A stretch of 64,000 bases of DNA. Origin: Antedon mediterranea. Lineage: Eukaryota; Echinodermata; Crinoidea; Comatulida; Antedonidae. The stretch is taken from positions 20,822,932-20,886,931 of the forward strand of contig NC_092679.1 of NCBI RefSeq assembly GCF_964355755.1, written 5' to 3'. Of the stretch, positions 11,864 to 26,800 are shown piece after piece. Below the pieces are notes generated by a model, which was given only the letters and a program-made list of their open reading frames with translations, was not told the DNA's origin and did no database searches. Position numbers and translations under genes: made by a program. Numbering within the stretch: the stretch's first letter is position 1; every line of letters starts with the position of its first letter.

Positions 11864-14800
11864 TCATGCTGATAGTGATATACTGCTGTTATCCGAGGCC
11901 ATCAGGAAGAGTTTCTGCTTTGGTAGAATTTCTAAAGCACTCAGATTTCCTTTAAGAACATCAGCTCGTATCTTAGTGTTGTACCAATTGGCCTAGAAAT
12001 ACAGTAGAACAAAAAAAAAATGGTTTAGAAAAATAAACAAAGAAAATGACACCACAATTACACATATATAAATACATAAACATGAGTACTGATTGACTGC
12101 AAGTAAAATCCCTAGGTGGGCTTTACAGAAAAAAACAATCGTATTTCCCAACCCCACATCCCATTGGTCTAATTTATTTATACTCTCTCAATACTGGTAA
12201 ATATGTCTGGTATCACTGGTGTATTCTGGTACATGTGTTTTTAAAAAATTCAAATCTTTTGAACTTTAAAAAAAAAAGGGGTTTTTTGGGAGAGTTCCTA
12301 GTTTACAGAGAATTTGGAGAGTTAACTGCAGATAGAAAAAATATTGTTTTGAAAGCCGTTACCTGTGATGATATTGAGTTATAGATGCCAATACGGTTAG
12401 ACGTTGTACCAGAAACAATCTCATTCTGGCAAATAGAGAAACAATGCACTGGCTCACTAATACCTAAAATGTAGAATATGTTATGATCTTGTGTTATTCT
12501 ATATTTATGTAATTTACTTGTAACATAGCAGAAACTCTAAACCTATTCTGAATTTAGTGAATTTCTGCTGTATAATAACATTTAATTGAAAACAGATTTT
12601 CTTTGTTAAGCTCTGTCTACACTATCAAATTTTATGTGACAAAAAAATGTGATTTGCCAATATGGACATGATGATGTCATAACACTACCATATTTGAGCA
12701 TATCACTACCATTTTTGGGCACATCACATTAGTTTGATAGTGTAGACAGAGCTTTAAGTTCATTGTTAACACTACTGTATACTCTTAGCATGTGTTTATA
12801 CATGACATATTGTACCTCTAAACGAACAAAGGCGATGGCCGTCATCTCTCCACAATGCCATGCTATGATCTACTGAAGAGGTAACAAAGCTTCTATCTGT
12901 GTGCGCTTTTATCTAAACAGGAATGAAATCCAAAAGAAATTCAAATTAAAGGAGAAAATATTGGGTTTTTTTTAAAAGTAGTAAAAAATCATGGAGAATT
13001 TTTCAAGCAAGGAAGCATTTTTAGCAATAAATTAAATTGTTATATTTACGGAAATGAACATACCTGTAAAATTTCTCCTTCATGTACCTTCCACCCACCT
13101 AGTAGAAGTCCAGTCCTCAGGTCAACCATTGACAGCACACCAGATGACAGACCAACACCTAACAGGTTACCCTCTTTATTGACAGCTAGGCAGCGAATCA
13201 AACCTGTAACAAAAAAATATATATATTCTGTTAAGCTCTGTCTATACTACTATCAAAAAAAATGTGATGGGCCCTTATATGGACATGATGATGTCATATC
13301 ACTACTATATTTGGGAATATCACTACCATATTTGGGCACATCACACTTTTTGATAGTGTAGACAGAGCTTTATACCTAATTTTTTTCTAGATATTTAACA
13401 TTATTATTGAAGACAAACTTTCTAACCTAATGGACCAGATGTAACCTTGAATTCTTGTTTCATATCCTTTATTCTTGTGTCAATCATTCGGACGCTGGCA
13501 TCGGATGTCCCGGCCAGCAACGTACAACTCGGAGCAGGACACTTGACCAGGACAGTAGCCGAGGTTCTGGGCATGTCATACTGCCGAATCTGAGCACCTT
13601 TGAATGGATCCCATATCTGTAAATCATATAGCATAGATTACTATTAGTACGTTAATACAATGTCTTTCCAATACTTTTCGTGTTAGTCCTCAAAGCACTA
13701 GATAACTGATCATGAGAAAAATAAATACTGAGCGCTTTAATAAATCATTTATTCCTACTGTAATTAGATCCTACAATGGTATTCTAAGAAGATAATGCTG
13801 TGCAAAATGAACCTAATTTTATTTGTTTCTCTCTGTGTTTTTTGACATATCTTATATTTCTATCATGATTGTTGTGCTTGTGTTTGCCTTTTTGTGTACT
13901 TTTTAAATGTTTTTATGAATTTTTGTCTTATCACAACAACGATGACTATGAAGCTTAAAAATTGTTTTCCCAAGCCTTCTTTGTAATTGAGAATTCCAGT
14001 TTTTAGTTAAAATGACATGCATGAGTGAATTTTCTTAGTACTATAGTTAATAGTAGAAGACTATTAATTGTTTTTAAAAGATCATGGTTTTCAATTGATG
14101 CTGTCTTGGGATAACAGGAATTTCTAAGTCTAATGATGATGTTAATGTTGATCATGATTAAAAAAGGCAGGACAAATGTCTCACATGAACAGTGCCATCA
14201 CAAGAAGCAGCCAGTCTAACAGACTCCAGGAATGTTACAGAAAAAGCTGCACGTTTATGCAAGTAGTATGTCCAGCGAGACGATGCCTTATGGCTGCCAT
14301 TGCCATGACTCGTCAGAGACCACACACGCACAGTCTTGTCTTTGCTAGCGCTAAAAAACGTCTGCTCATCATCAAGTACGTGTAAGGAACGAATACCTCC
14401 ACTGTGGCCTAAAAAAAATTAAATCTTGTCGTGTCACGAAAAATTATTCTTATACAGTATTTGTTTTCAATCTGCAGCAATTAATGAATTAGTTATTACA
14501 GTAGAGCTTTGGGAAAACCTCTATTCAGGGGACAACTTCTCACATTAATGGATACCTTCTTGCGAAACAAACAAGGGGCAATATAAGTTTAAACACTATT
14601 GCCAACCCCTATTTAAAGGACAATCCTATTATGGGAAACTTTGTTGAGTCCCCTTAATAAAAAAAAGTTCACTCACCAACGAAAGATTGTAGTTTTAACT
14701 GACAGAAACTTAAGTTTTGATCATGATTTTCTAAAAATGGACAATAAAAAAATGTTATATGCAAGACATTTTAAAACTAGAACTAGTGCATGCAAAAACC

Positions 14801-17800
14801 AATTATGAATTGTGTTTATTATTCTTTATGGTGTAAATTTAAACATTTTTGGTGTAAATAAATATAGACATAAGCTTAGACATACTGAAACAATATTACT
14901 GTACATACCAATATACTGCTGCCAATATTTGAACCATGTGCCCATTAAATGTCGGTCACTCTTTTTTTTCCTTTTGAAAACAACGAATCAATTAAATGAT
15001 AATAATGAAATTTAATATGTTTTTTTGGGAAATAGCATGGTGCAAAACAAAAAGTCATACTGTCTAAGTTTTAAAAAATACCCTAAATTGCAACCTATAC
15101 ATAATATTTGTTATGAGACCAAGTTTCATTCAAGTGAGGTACTTTTTCAGTGACTCCAGTCACTAATTTAACTGACATGATTATTTGAGTGAAGTACTTA
15201 TTTGAGTGAGGCACTTATTTCAGTAAGGCAGTCACTCATGTGAGGCTCTTATTTGAGTGAAGTACTTATTCGAGTGAGGCACTTATTCCAGTAAGGCACT
15301 CATTCATGTGAGGCTCTTATTTGAGTGAAGTACTTATTCAAGTGAGGAACTTATTGAAGAAAGCCATTTATTTGTGAGGCACTCATTTGAGAGAAACACT
15401 TATTTGAGTGAAGTATTTATTCAAGTGAGGAACTTATTGAAAGCCATTTATTTGTGAGGCACTCATTTGAGAGAAACACTTATTTGAGTGAAGTACTTAT
15501 TCGAGTAAGGCACTCATTCGAGTAAGGCACTCATTCGTGTGAGGTAATCATTCGAGTAAGGCACTTATTTGAGTGAGGCTTAGACATTTATTTAGGGTAA
15601 ACAATAAAACTTACAACAAGCCTGGTTTTACAATTCCTTTACTCATGATGGGAGAAGAACTACGCTGAACATCCTCCAGCCTACCATTCCTCAGCAGCGT
15701 TTGTTCTATGGGGATGCTTGATATAGCTGACGTGTTTGAGATATCAATGCGATTACCAGTCATTGTCACATTTGTCCCAAAGCTGCCACAATATTCATCC
15801 TCATCCAGTCGACTTGGTTGAACTGTTTAATGAACAAAACCATGTAAAGAATTTTACATATGAAATTTCATTAAATTAAATATGGTAAAGTTTGTTACTG
15901 TTATATACACTAGAATAAAATGTTTTAAATATGATATGAAAAAATGTTATCTTACCAGAAGCACCGATATCAACAAACCAACAAGTGTTTCTTCTGCTGT
16001 CATCTTCAAAAAAAAAAAATAAATAAATATTTTAATGATTTTGAAGCAAGTTAGGGTGTTGAAACGAGTTAACAATCTCCTATTAAAACGAAGAGAAATA
16101 CAGAATACCATAATATCAAATGTGTTTAAGACAAGAAATATTTGTGATTTGGGTAGCAAAGTTGTAAATTGGTAATAGTAGTCAAAAACAAACAATAGTT
16201 TACCATCAGATCCTTCACTAGCAGCTGGTGATAGCAAGGCATTCATAGCGATTCTTTCTTCTGCTAAAGCTTTCTCGTGTGCATTGGATAACTTCCAGAT
16301 TAAATCACTGTTCTCAATGTGGTTTGACATGTAAATACTAAAGGAAAAAACCCACAGAAATACATACATAAATTAGAATATAAAATAAACAAAAACCAAT
16401 AATGTCAAATATAGTGGAGTGGTATATTGGTGGGTTTGATGCCTGCCTCCAAATTAACTGCTACTGAGTTCAAATTCTGCCTCAGTCAGGTTTTTTTCTT
16501 ATAATGAAAAAAAAAGTTCACACCGTTCCCCAAGCCTCATAATGATCTTATAGTTTGAAAGAAAGATTTACCGTAGGTCAGTGTCAGGTGGCACTGCTCT
16601 TGCAGCTGCTGTGGGTTATTGGAACTAAGGCCTTACTTCAGATCTACAATACACTGGACTATTATTATCACACCAATCATTAATTAATTTTACCAATTTT
16701 ATTGAGAGTATGAACCAGCAATACAATAAAATGTACTGTTACTTACTCTCCGATGAGATGACAGAGTGGAATGTAAGCTGCGTTGGCTAGTTCTGGTGTG
16801 AACGACTGCTGAAGCTGCTGGCGAATATCACCAAAACCTTCGCTCTCTTCAAACATCTCCAAAGTTTCTTGTGACATGGCTATTAATAAAATGTGATGTG
16901 AACAGACGGTGAAATAAATTACCAAATATAAGAACAGTACAAATAAAAAAATGCATGTTGATGATGATGGTGATGTTGATAACAATTGTGGTAGTGATGT
17001 GAGGTTGTTGTTGATGTTGATAAAGATGATGTTGTTAATAACAATGATGACTATGAAGTAGAAACAATTTGCAGAGTACTGATGATGCTAATAATGACGA
17101 TGATTATATTTTTTATGTTATGATTTTTGATGATTAAATGCTTAAAAAAATAGAACAAAAAGAAACTTACGAGAATTGCTAATTTGATCGGACAATGAGC
17201 TGCCAAGTTGTGTGTTAAGTGATGATGTATTCTCTTCTTCTCCTTTCAAATTCTCAAGCTTGGTTGGCGTACCAATCTTGTAGGATCTTGTGTTGCTGTC
17301 CATCTTAATCTCGCAATACATATCCTCACTGTCAGTACTTAGTGTAAGACTTGTGTTGCGCTCATAAGCTGCGAATGATGGAGAAGTATAACTTGGTCAC
17401 ATGAAAAAACTTTTTAGAAAATATCTTCATAGTTTTGCAATTGCACAGGTGTCTATAGAAAATATTTATCTGTCCGTCAATATCTTTCCAATGTTATTAA
17501 ATACAAGGTAAATAATCCTTCAATTTGAAATGGCAGCCATAAGGGACACTGTATCAAAAAATGCAGGTCTGGGCATACAAATTAAAACTTTTTTTTTTTT
17601 ATTTCATATGCATCCTCCAACAGCAAGTAACTCGCCAATTACAGGGTGGATAAACTATTTTATAATTTATCATGCTTATAAAGTCTCATTTGTTGAAAGA
17701 GTCGTGAGTTACAATCCTGGCACTACAGTAGGTCAAGATTGAACCCTGGACCTTGGGATTGGAAGACCATAGTGTTTAACATTCATTTAGAATTTAACAG

Positions 17801-20800
17801 AACCTAACTGCAATTGTCTAAGAAAACGCAAGTAACCTTTGTGCCGTAGTGCAAGTTCATCAGATCCGTCCCCATGAATAAGACTAAAACAAAGAAAGAA
17901 CTGCTGTACAAGTGAGATCATGTGTTCTCGTGCCATCTCGCGTCCAATTCTCCCAGCGATTGATATTACGATGTCTACGATCTTGAAGCAGATGACAGAA
18001 CGAACATGTCCACCGCCGGAAAAGTTAATAACTAAAGATGATAACGTCATGATTATAGGTTTCAGGAGTTTTTGTAGGATGAGCTGAAATAAAAAAAATC
18101 AAAAAAGATTAACATACATTATAGTTTGGTAGTAATATGCTAAGTAAATTCACTCAACAGAACAAATAGTGGGAAATGTCTTGTTTTTGAGCAATCATTG
18201 TGCGAGCCATTTGGTTTTCATGACACTGGTGTAAATATAGTTTGATTTTCTACTACAAAATAGTTTTCATTTTTTTACTCTTCAAAATGTTTGATCATTA
18301 ATTATGAGACTTGCAGACATAATTTTTATGACAAAAATGTTGATAAATATAATTAAAATTAATAAATCATGCTAAAAATGTTGTTGTACCTTTAACTTTT
18401 CCATAAGCTGTGTATCATTGAGGTAAGGCAAAAGAAACTTAAGTAAGGACAGACAAGATACAAGGCTTGCTTCACTTTTGGTGTTCATCTTTTTACGAAC
18501 CGATGCTACCTATTAAAAAATAAAAAGAAAATGGTACGTTCCATGTTATAAAAAAAAACTTAATTAATATCCATATTAATCTTTGATTTATATTCTTATA
18601 CAAGAGATATAATGAGTAAAATTGGAGACTGAAGTAAAATATATTTTATACTTTTTAAACATTTAAAAAAAAAAGAATTTACTTCCACATCATCTAACAG
18701 CCAAAACAAGATTTGGAATTACAGGATGTGAAACACATGCTTTCTAGACCAAGTATAATATGATGCTAAGGTATTTAGAAAAGTAATCAAAAAAAGCCTA
18801 GGATTATCACAGGATTTGAACCAAGAACTATTGAATTGGTAAGCAAGCAGGTCAACCACCAAGCTGCAGTGCCATTAACAATGATGAAATGAATTAGCAT
18901 AAACCTACACATGTTTGTATATAAGGTAAGTACTGTTTAAATATTAATTCTTCTCCATAAATATCTGCAATGTGAATAAGGCTATAGAAAACAGGCTCAG
19001 CAAATGTATCGCCAACCACCACACGTTTATCCATGAACAACACATCTTCATCTGCAAAAATAATTCAATATCAAAATCAATCAATCAATATCTAAAAAAC
19101 CTGCACCTGTGACATCACAGCAATTTACGGTGACGGCTGTACGGCAAGTGCATGGATATCCTTATTCTGATTGTTCTGCAATCATATGTACATCCCTAAT
19201 ACCTTGTAAAAATATGGACCTCGGTCAAGTTGTCCTTTAACTAGTGCATGATTTCAAAGAGTTTATGTAGTTTCTGCCTCAATAACAACATGTAACCCTA
19301 AATAAACCAGCATTTGGGGAGTTGACCAACAGATTCATGTTGCATAACTTTACAATGATTAATTCAGTATTCTCTGTACATTCATAAGAGCGTAAAAGAA
19401 AACAACATTACTTACCGCTACTACTTTCACTGTCCGAGTCCTCATCAAGCCACCTCAGTTGCTCTTGATCACAGAAGCACTTCTCAAGTATCAGTAGTAG
19501 TCTTTTGCTAAGATGCACAGCAGTCAAAAAGGGGCCGATCTTATCTGCCAACCACAAGATGCTTTCCATTGCAGTGTCTATTAGAGTTGTTCCTGGTGCC
19601 ATCTGAGATGTGCTGTTGTCTATTTCATCAATACCCTTGACAGAAGTCTCAATTGCCAATGCTTCTTCCACTTTCACTGATTCAGCCTTATCATCATAAT
19701 AAAGTTTGTGTCTTGGAGAAGGTTCATTGATATCTTTTGGTTGGTTTGTGGGATCTCCGTCTTTGTCATTTTCTTCCACCAGGTTTGGTTCTTCACTTGC
19801 GTAACCATCTGAGCTTTCATTCATCTCTGATGAAACCATTGTGCTTTCCCCGTCATTGACAGTGAGTTGAGAAGAACTTTGAGTACAATCATCACTGACA
19901 TACTCTTCTTCATTCTCATAATCAAGAGCATCATGGCTTTCAGAAACTCTGGTCTGTGTGAAAGACCTCTGTCGCTGAGCATTCAACACAGGCATTGGGA
20001 ATTCAGTTTCGGATCTGAAGCTTGGACAAGCATGCTGTCCTATAAGTACTTCTACAAGAAACTCAACAAAGTTACACAAAAAGCATTCAAAACCAAACCG
20101 AGAGATCAGCTGTGATAAAAATGCTTTGTGGAAGATCAAAATAAAGTTTGATGATTTGAAAGATGATTTATACATGTGCTTGAGCAAACTACAAAGTTGG
20201 TTTTCTGTGACCTCCGGGCCTAGATGCTGACCAATGATATTAAAAAGAAGAAGGAATGCATACAGCCTACAATCCTCCTTCTGAAACAACGGAATCAAGC
20301 ATGGCAACAAAAGATCTTTTCCTTCTTCAGTCAACCCTTCTAGCAGCTTTGGAAGAAACTTTGCAATATTTTGAATTTCTTCAAACACATGTTGCTGCTT
20401 TGTCGTCTCGGTACTTTCAGGAGCTAGTTCTTCAAGAAATGCGGTTAGCTGTTTGACTTTACAGATGAGTTCATACATGGCAGGGAAGTAAGCAGGAAAT
20501 GGGACAAAGTTTCCATGAGTTTGAAGAAAGAGTCCAATAGAAGGTGGTGGATATCCTTCCTTAATGGCAACCAGCTTGATGTTCTTTGAATCAAAGTCTG
20601 GATTGTCCAGTTGAAGGAGTTCCCGTAGTAAGCTTTGTACTGGTCTTAAATTTAAAAGAAGACATCATAATATTCTGGTTAATAGTAAAAGTATCTTTTT
20701 GATATATTTGCATAATTGAGTACCCAGGTGCTCACAAAATCTGTAGGACAAGTTTGGTAATCCTCTTCATCATAAAGTAAATTAATACAGCAACTATATT

Positions 20801-23800
20801 CTAAAGTACATACAATATTACAAAAAACTAGAGTACAAAACATAGCCTATAATAATATTATCAAATTGTGTATATTGAATTAAAGATTTTTATACCTTGG
20901 TATATCTGAAAATTCTCTAATACAGAGTTTTCTAAGTAACATACAACGCTGGTCAAAGTTCACACCTTGCCGTTGCATCTGCAACTTAGGAGCTAGGACA
21001 ATTTCAGCTATCAAACAGCCAACCATCACGATCTCTTGTGCTAGCAGTTTATCAGATTCATCTTTAACCTTTAGAGCAGAAAATGCAAGTAAAATAGTTT
21101 GAAGACCAGGAAGTGTTTTTGTGATTGAACTCGATTACTCTCTGTATCTCGAATTACTGTAATTGATATTAGAGAGCTTCCGAAATAGCCATGTGGGTTA
21201 GGCAAGATGGCAGGTCAGAAACAGCCATGCATTGCCTCCCTCCAGGCAACGCCAAATCACATTGCCTGTTCAACGGTCAAGTTTCCTTGTAATCTGCATG
21301 CACACAGTAAATTGCACAGTTGGTTGCACGGCAGACACTGCCGCGTCGCCTGCTTGGAAAGCACCCTATTTTTGTTAACTAGTAATTCAATATTTTATTG
21401 ATGTCAATACATGTAGAGATCATGAACATCACAATACAATATATATTACATATTATAATACTATCTTAACAAAAACAATAAAAGCTTTTTAATTCTTGGA
21501 CGGTACTCTTTGTATTGTTTGAAGTTTTTTGTTGTCTACCTTTACGTACCAAGAAGCTCTATTCACCATATTGATAGAGGAGGCTAGACCCAGCTTGACA
21601 TCCCTTAAATCCACTTCTGACCTGATCAACTCTCTTAAGGGCCTTTCACACCTGCTCCGGCACGGTTCCGGTCCGGCGACGGCAAATCCAATCGAACGTC
21701 AATGTTTCGTTTTCACGCGGCTACGCGCATATCGATTGGTGCTTGGCCGCGTGGAGCGTCGTAAAAACCGGACCGGAACCGTGCCGGAACAGGTGTGAAA
21801 GGCCCTTTACTCTTTTATAAATTTACTTACAGACAATGGTTGATGTTCTTGGCTTTTGACTGGTAGCTCATGCAGTGATTTACCCGTAAATGTATAAAGT
21901 GACTCAATATGATCTAACATTGCTAACGGTTTGTAGTCTTCAGGAATCACAATTGTCATCATTTCTGGTCGAGGAGGAGCATACTTTATTTCAGCACTGT
22001 CTGGACGAGGTCTTCAATTAGAAATAAAAAAAACGCATACAGTCAACTCTCCCAATACCAGACACCTTTAGGCTGGCCTAAAATGGTTTTCCAGAAAGCC
22101 TGTTAATCGGAATGTGATTTTAATGGGACCTTTTGGACCTCAAGAAAAGGCTTTGGGAGAGTTCTTGGTTTTCAGAGAGTCCGGTATTTGGATTGTAGAC
22201 TGTACAATATTTCACAATTTCTAATACAGATTTTAAATGCACTGTGTAATACAATCACAAGTTTCAATTTGGAACCTTTAGCAATACTGTGCATATATAT
22301 TATGTTATCATGTTTTAATTTTTTCATTAAACTATTAACTGTTTATGGTACCTGAAGAGTTTTTTAATTGGATTTTTACTTGAAAGATCATCATTTCCAG
22401 TTAAGGCAGCACTCAGAACATCTTTAACAACTTTGAAAGGTTCCTGGGATGTTAAGGTGCTAACGTCAAGCTCATTACTCTGCTCAAATTCCTAAGAAAA
22501 TATTGTATTTAACTTTAGATGGTGAGTAGATTATTTTATATGTGTAGGCTACACAATACAAGACACATCAGAGAGGATAAAAGGCTTATGGTGGTTTTCA
22601 ATGATAAGCAAACTTTTCTGCTTTGTATATAAATTTGTTTAGGAATAGTGTAACAAACCTTTGAACTTACAGCGCCATCACTCCTACTAGAGGACGTTTC
22701 TCCAACTAGTTGGTTTGTTGTCGAACTAGAATCAGCAGGGCTGTCTGTCGACAACGTACCTTCACTAGTTGGAACCTGAAGAAAATATTAAAATGCGATT
22801 TTGTTGAGTACAGTATATCAATTATTCAAATGAATAAAATTGCATCAAGAATCTAATACTAAATGTTCTTGCAGTTTTAAACTGTTAAAATTGTGTGCAT
22901 GTGCACAATTAAAATGAACTACTTCCTGGGTCATAGTTCATTGCAAATTGAAACCTCTCTATTATATTAAGTCTTGAATCTACAAAGAATATTATAAAGA
23001 AACGGAAAGGTCAACCATTCGAAAAAGGTCAAGAACAATAACAAACTCACCTCTATTTTAAACGACTTCTGTGTAAATTCAGACCAGTAGAAACGTGAGG
23101 ACCACTTAGGAGCTTCCGGTGAAGTGAAGCGTGACATTGTAAGGCGTTTAGGATGAGGATGTGCAAACAGTTGAAGTACTCCGTGTCTTCTTGGTTCTGT
23201 ATGTTGGTCCACTAACTGCAAGCACACATTACGTGCTTTAACTGCCGCATTACCTGATAACTGACAATACATGAATAAAGTGATGCAGCAGATATTTCTG
23301 CTCTGTCTACACTATTAAACGTTATATGACAAAGATGTCATGTGCTCATAGATATATGGACATGATGATGTCATATCACTACCATATTTGGTCACGTCAC
23401 AATAATAAACTAGCACATCACACTGTTTTTGTCAAACTAGTTTCATAGTGTGGACAGGGCTTTAGGTGCAGTAAGTGTAACGATAAAGATAATGGATTAA
23501 AATAAAGCTCTATTTTGTAGCATTGAGCAAGGAACATTTAACATTAATCTCCTGCAGTTATGGTTGCAATGGGCTGCAATAAATGCGGATATACACTAGC
23601 AGGCTTGCGACCAAACGTAGGTCTTTATATTGTATAAAAAAGATCGAAAATAAGTTTTTAAGATTGCAGCTTCTTCTTACTATCAGGCCTTTGGTCCATA
23701 TATATTGCAATCCAAAGTAAAAGTAGAAGTTTAAAATAGAAGTTAAAAAAAAATACCTTATAGCCAAATGTCAGATCAATCCACTTATGTAGTCTTTCCG

Positions 23801-26800
23801 ACACGAAATCTCCTTCTAATATTCTACGATGCTGACTGATAAATTCTTGAGGACTACTAGCCCATGTTGGCAGTTCCAGGTCAGGAAGGTCATCATGAAT
23901 TGAACGGAAAATATTCGGTTCTGAAAAGAATTCTGGGATACATTCATCTGGAGTCCAAGTTTGTAGTCTTTGAATACTCACTGGGTATTCATTTGGAACC
24001 CATTTAGACCTGACATGCTTACAGAGAACTGCTTTAGGAGTCCTTCTTGCATGATAAATGTAGTAAGTGATCTCTGATAGAATATCTGATATGTGATGTC
24101 GAGGTTGCGAAGGCATTCCGCCGAGATTCGGTATAGACGCTTCATACGTTAAGTCTAACTGCTCGTCTCCTTTATTTAAGCGATACTTAGACTTGGAGAG
24201 GTCGCGGAATCCACCATTTGGACACGAGAAATCCATAACCCAAGGGAATATGGGATGGTAGTTAGGATTTCCCAACTCTCGACCTGTGAGGCTATTTAAG
24301 GCCATCAAATAATCAAAGTTACTAATATGTCCTAGCACCCAATCTTGTACTAGCTTTGGTAGATTTTCTAGAGTTGTTGATTGGTCACTGCATTTAATGG
24401 AATGGTTAGGAGATCCATCAGTTGAGTTGTTTTTTATGCATGAATCCAGTTCATCATTGCACATGGAGTTCTTTGGAATGTTGTCAGTCTTCATTCTTAT
24501 AATGGAGTTCCAATTTGGACCGAGGAACTTCAACCAGATATCTTCCGTCAGCTCAAAGTTTCTTAAACTGATGTTTCCGCAAGGTATCCCATTGGCGTGA
24601 CAATGATGAATGGCGTGGAACAACTGGTAAATAACAAAGAGCAACTTAGCGTGAGAGTTCTGCAGCATGGCAGGGCTAAAGAGAATGCTGTCGTGAAGTG
24701 AAGGCTTAGGTTCTACCATCAGGAGGTACAGCACATCAGTAGAATCAACAGCACACAACATTGGGTAGATATTTGGATGGCCAGGTCTGGTTTGCTGGTC
24801 AGTAGCAGATTTCTTCTTTGTTTGAATAATTGGTATATTGTAAACCTTCTTTATGGCATCAACCAAACCAAGTTGCCGCACCTAAATATTTGAAAAATAT
24901 TAATAAAGAGATTAGTATTATAACCATGTACAACCCCAGAGAGGGTGGTTAATGCTTAAAAATCTATGAACTCTATTAGTTAAACAATTAGACAATACAC
25001 TACAATATAATAAAAATATATTTGTATACAACATTCTTAATCTAATTTAATAATCTAAATATTTATGAATAATTACCTACTCTGCACCAGAAGTAAATCT
25101 AACATATATATTTTCATTACCCTTTTACATTTCAAAGTTTTATTTATAGTGATATTTCTCATTATAAATTATTTTATTCATTCTGTTTTTTCATGTGTGA
25201 TCCACTTGTGGTACCAGTGGTAAATAAGTTAGAGTCAACTGGGTCAGTTTTTTTTTCTTTTCATGTGTGATCCACTTGTGGTACCAGTGCTAAATAAATT
25301 AGTCAACTGGGTCAGTTTTTTGTTTTTTCATGTGTGATCCACTTGTGGTACCAGTGCTAAATAAATTAGTCAACTGGGTCAGTTTTTTGTTTTTTCATGT
25401 GTGATCCACTTGTGGTACCAATGCTAAATAAGTTAGTCAACTGGGTCAGTTTTTTGTTTTTTTTTCATGTGTGATCCACTTGTGGTACCAGTGCTAAATA
25501 AGTTAGTCAACTGGGTCAGTTTTTTGTTTTTTTTCATGTGTGATCCACTTGTGGTACCAGTGCTAAATAAGTTAGTCAACTGGGTCAGTTTTTTGTTTTT
25601 TCATGTGTGATCCGCTTGTGGTACCAGTGCTAAATAGGTTAGTCAACTGGGTCAGTGTTTGGTTTTTTTTCATGTGTGATCCACTTGTGGTACCAGTGGT
25701 AAATAAGTTAATCAACTGGGTCAGTTTTACTTACTTCTGTTTGCTGAGACTTCACGTACATTGATGATAGAGTTTCATATTTATAAAAGTTTGTTTTCCA
25801 TTGATGAACAAATTCTTTAGTAGATATAGTCTGCATCCAGTCCATCAATTCCAGGTTTGGTGCAACTTGGCTATCAGCATTCAATGCAGGTATGCTAAGA
25901 AAAATTGTAAGATTTCATCATGCAGGCATTTAAATTTTAAGTATGACAAAAATTAGTATAATTTCTAGATGGATTTTTGACTTATAATTAGTAAAAAGAT
26001 AAATATTTTGGCACATCCGTTAATAACTAATAGCAAAACAAATAATACTCTAAAAATAAACTACATATCTTATCTAATATCAAAATATAAAGTAAATTAA
26101 TCATATTAATAACTTATAATTAAATTTAATTAGGCAAATCATATAAATACAGTTTGTCCTTCCTGTCGTCCTTGTCGTGTTTGTATCGTCGTACATGTCC
26201 GTCCCTGTCTGTCAGTAGCTAACCTTATGCTTATTATTATTATTTTTAACTTTTTATTCTTTCTGGTGGATCCAGGCTTAAAGCCCCTTGGGGTTTAAAT
26301 GGTATTCTCCAGGCATAATGCAACTATTATTTACTTAATTTCCAACCACTTGTATCTTTTATATTTTGTATATGTTTGCATTATGTGAATAAATTTGAAC
26401 TTGAACTTGATATGGGATTTCATACTGTACATATACTATATGAGCTTGAATTTTTAGACAAAAATCGAAACGCCGACTGATGGACTAACATACAAAGACA
26501 AGAAATACAAAATACGCAATTTTATTGTTAAATGGCATGCAGGTATGGCAACTAGACATGATAAATCAATTAAATATCCCTTTTAACGCAAATGACAAAA
26601 ATAGTCTTTCCAATTCTTTTTTTTTTCTTTCTTTCATTTGTTTTTATTTGAGAGGTAAGCAGTATGATGTGAAGACCTCATTAAACTTACCAGCAACTAC
26701 TGTTGTTTACTTTTTGAAACGCTTTTATTTCAAGCCTCTGCCAAGCTTCAGGTAGATCTTCATATGTCACAGAATAAACAGTAGAAATTTGATGGTCAGA

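Noticed and set aside
15136-15598. CRISPR-like array
   Set aside because: Repeat and spacer are not distinguishable, units vary, and it lies in an intron of an animal gene; this is a minisatellite.
23757-24881. Active protein kinase domain in WDR81
   Set aside because: The kinase-like region lacks recognisable HRD and DFG catalytic residues, so only a pseudokinase-like resemblance is stated.
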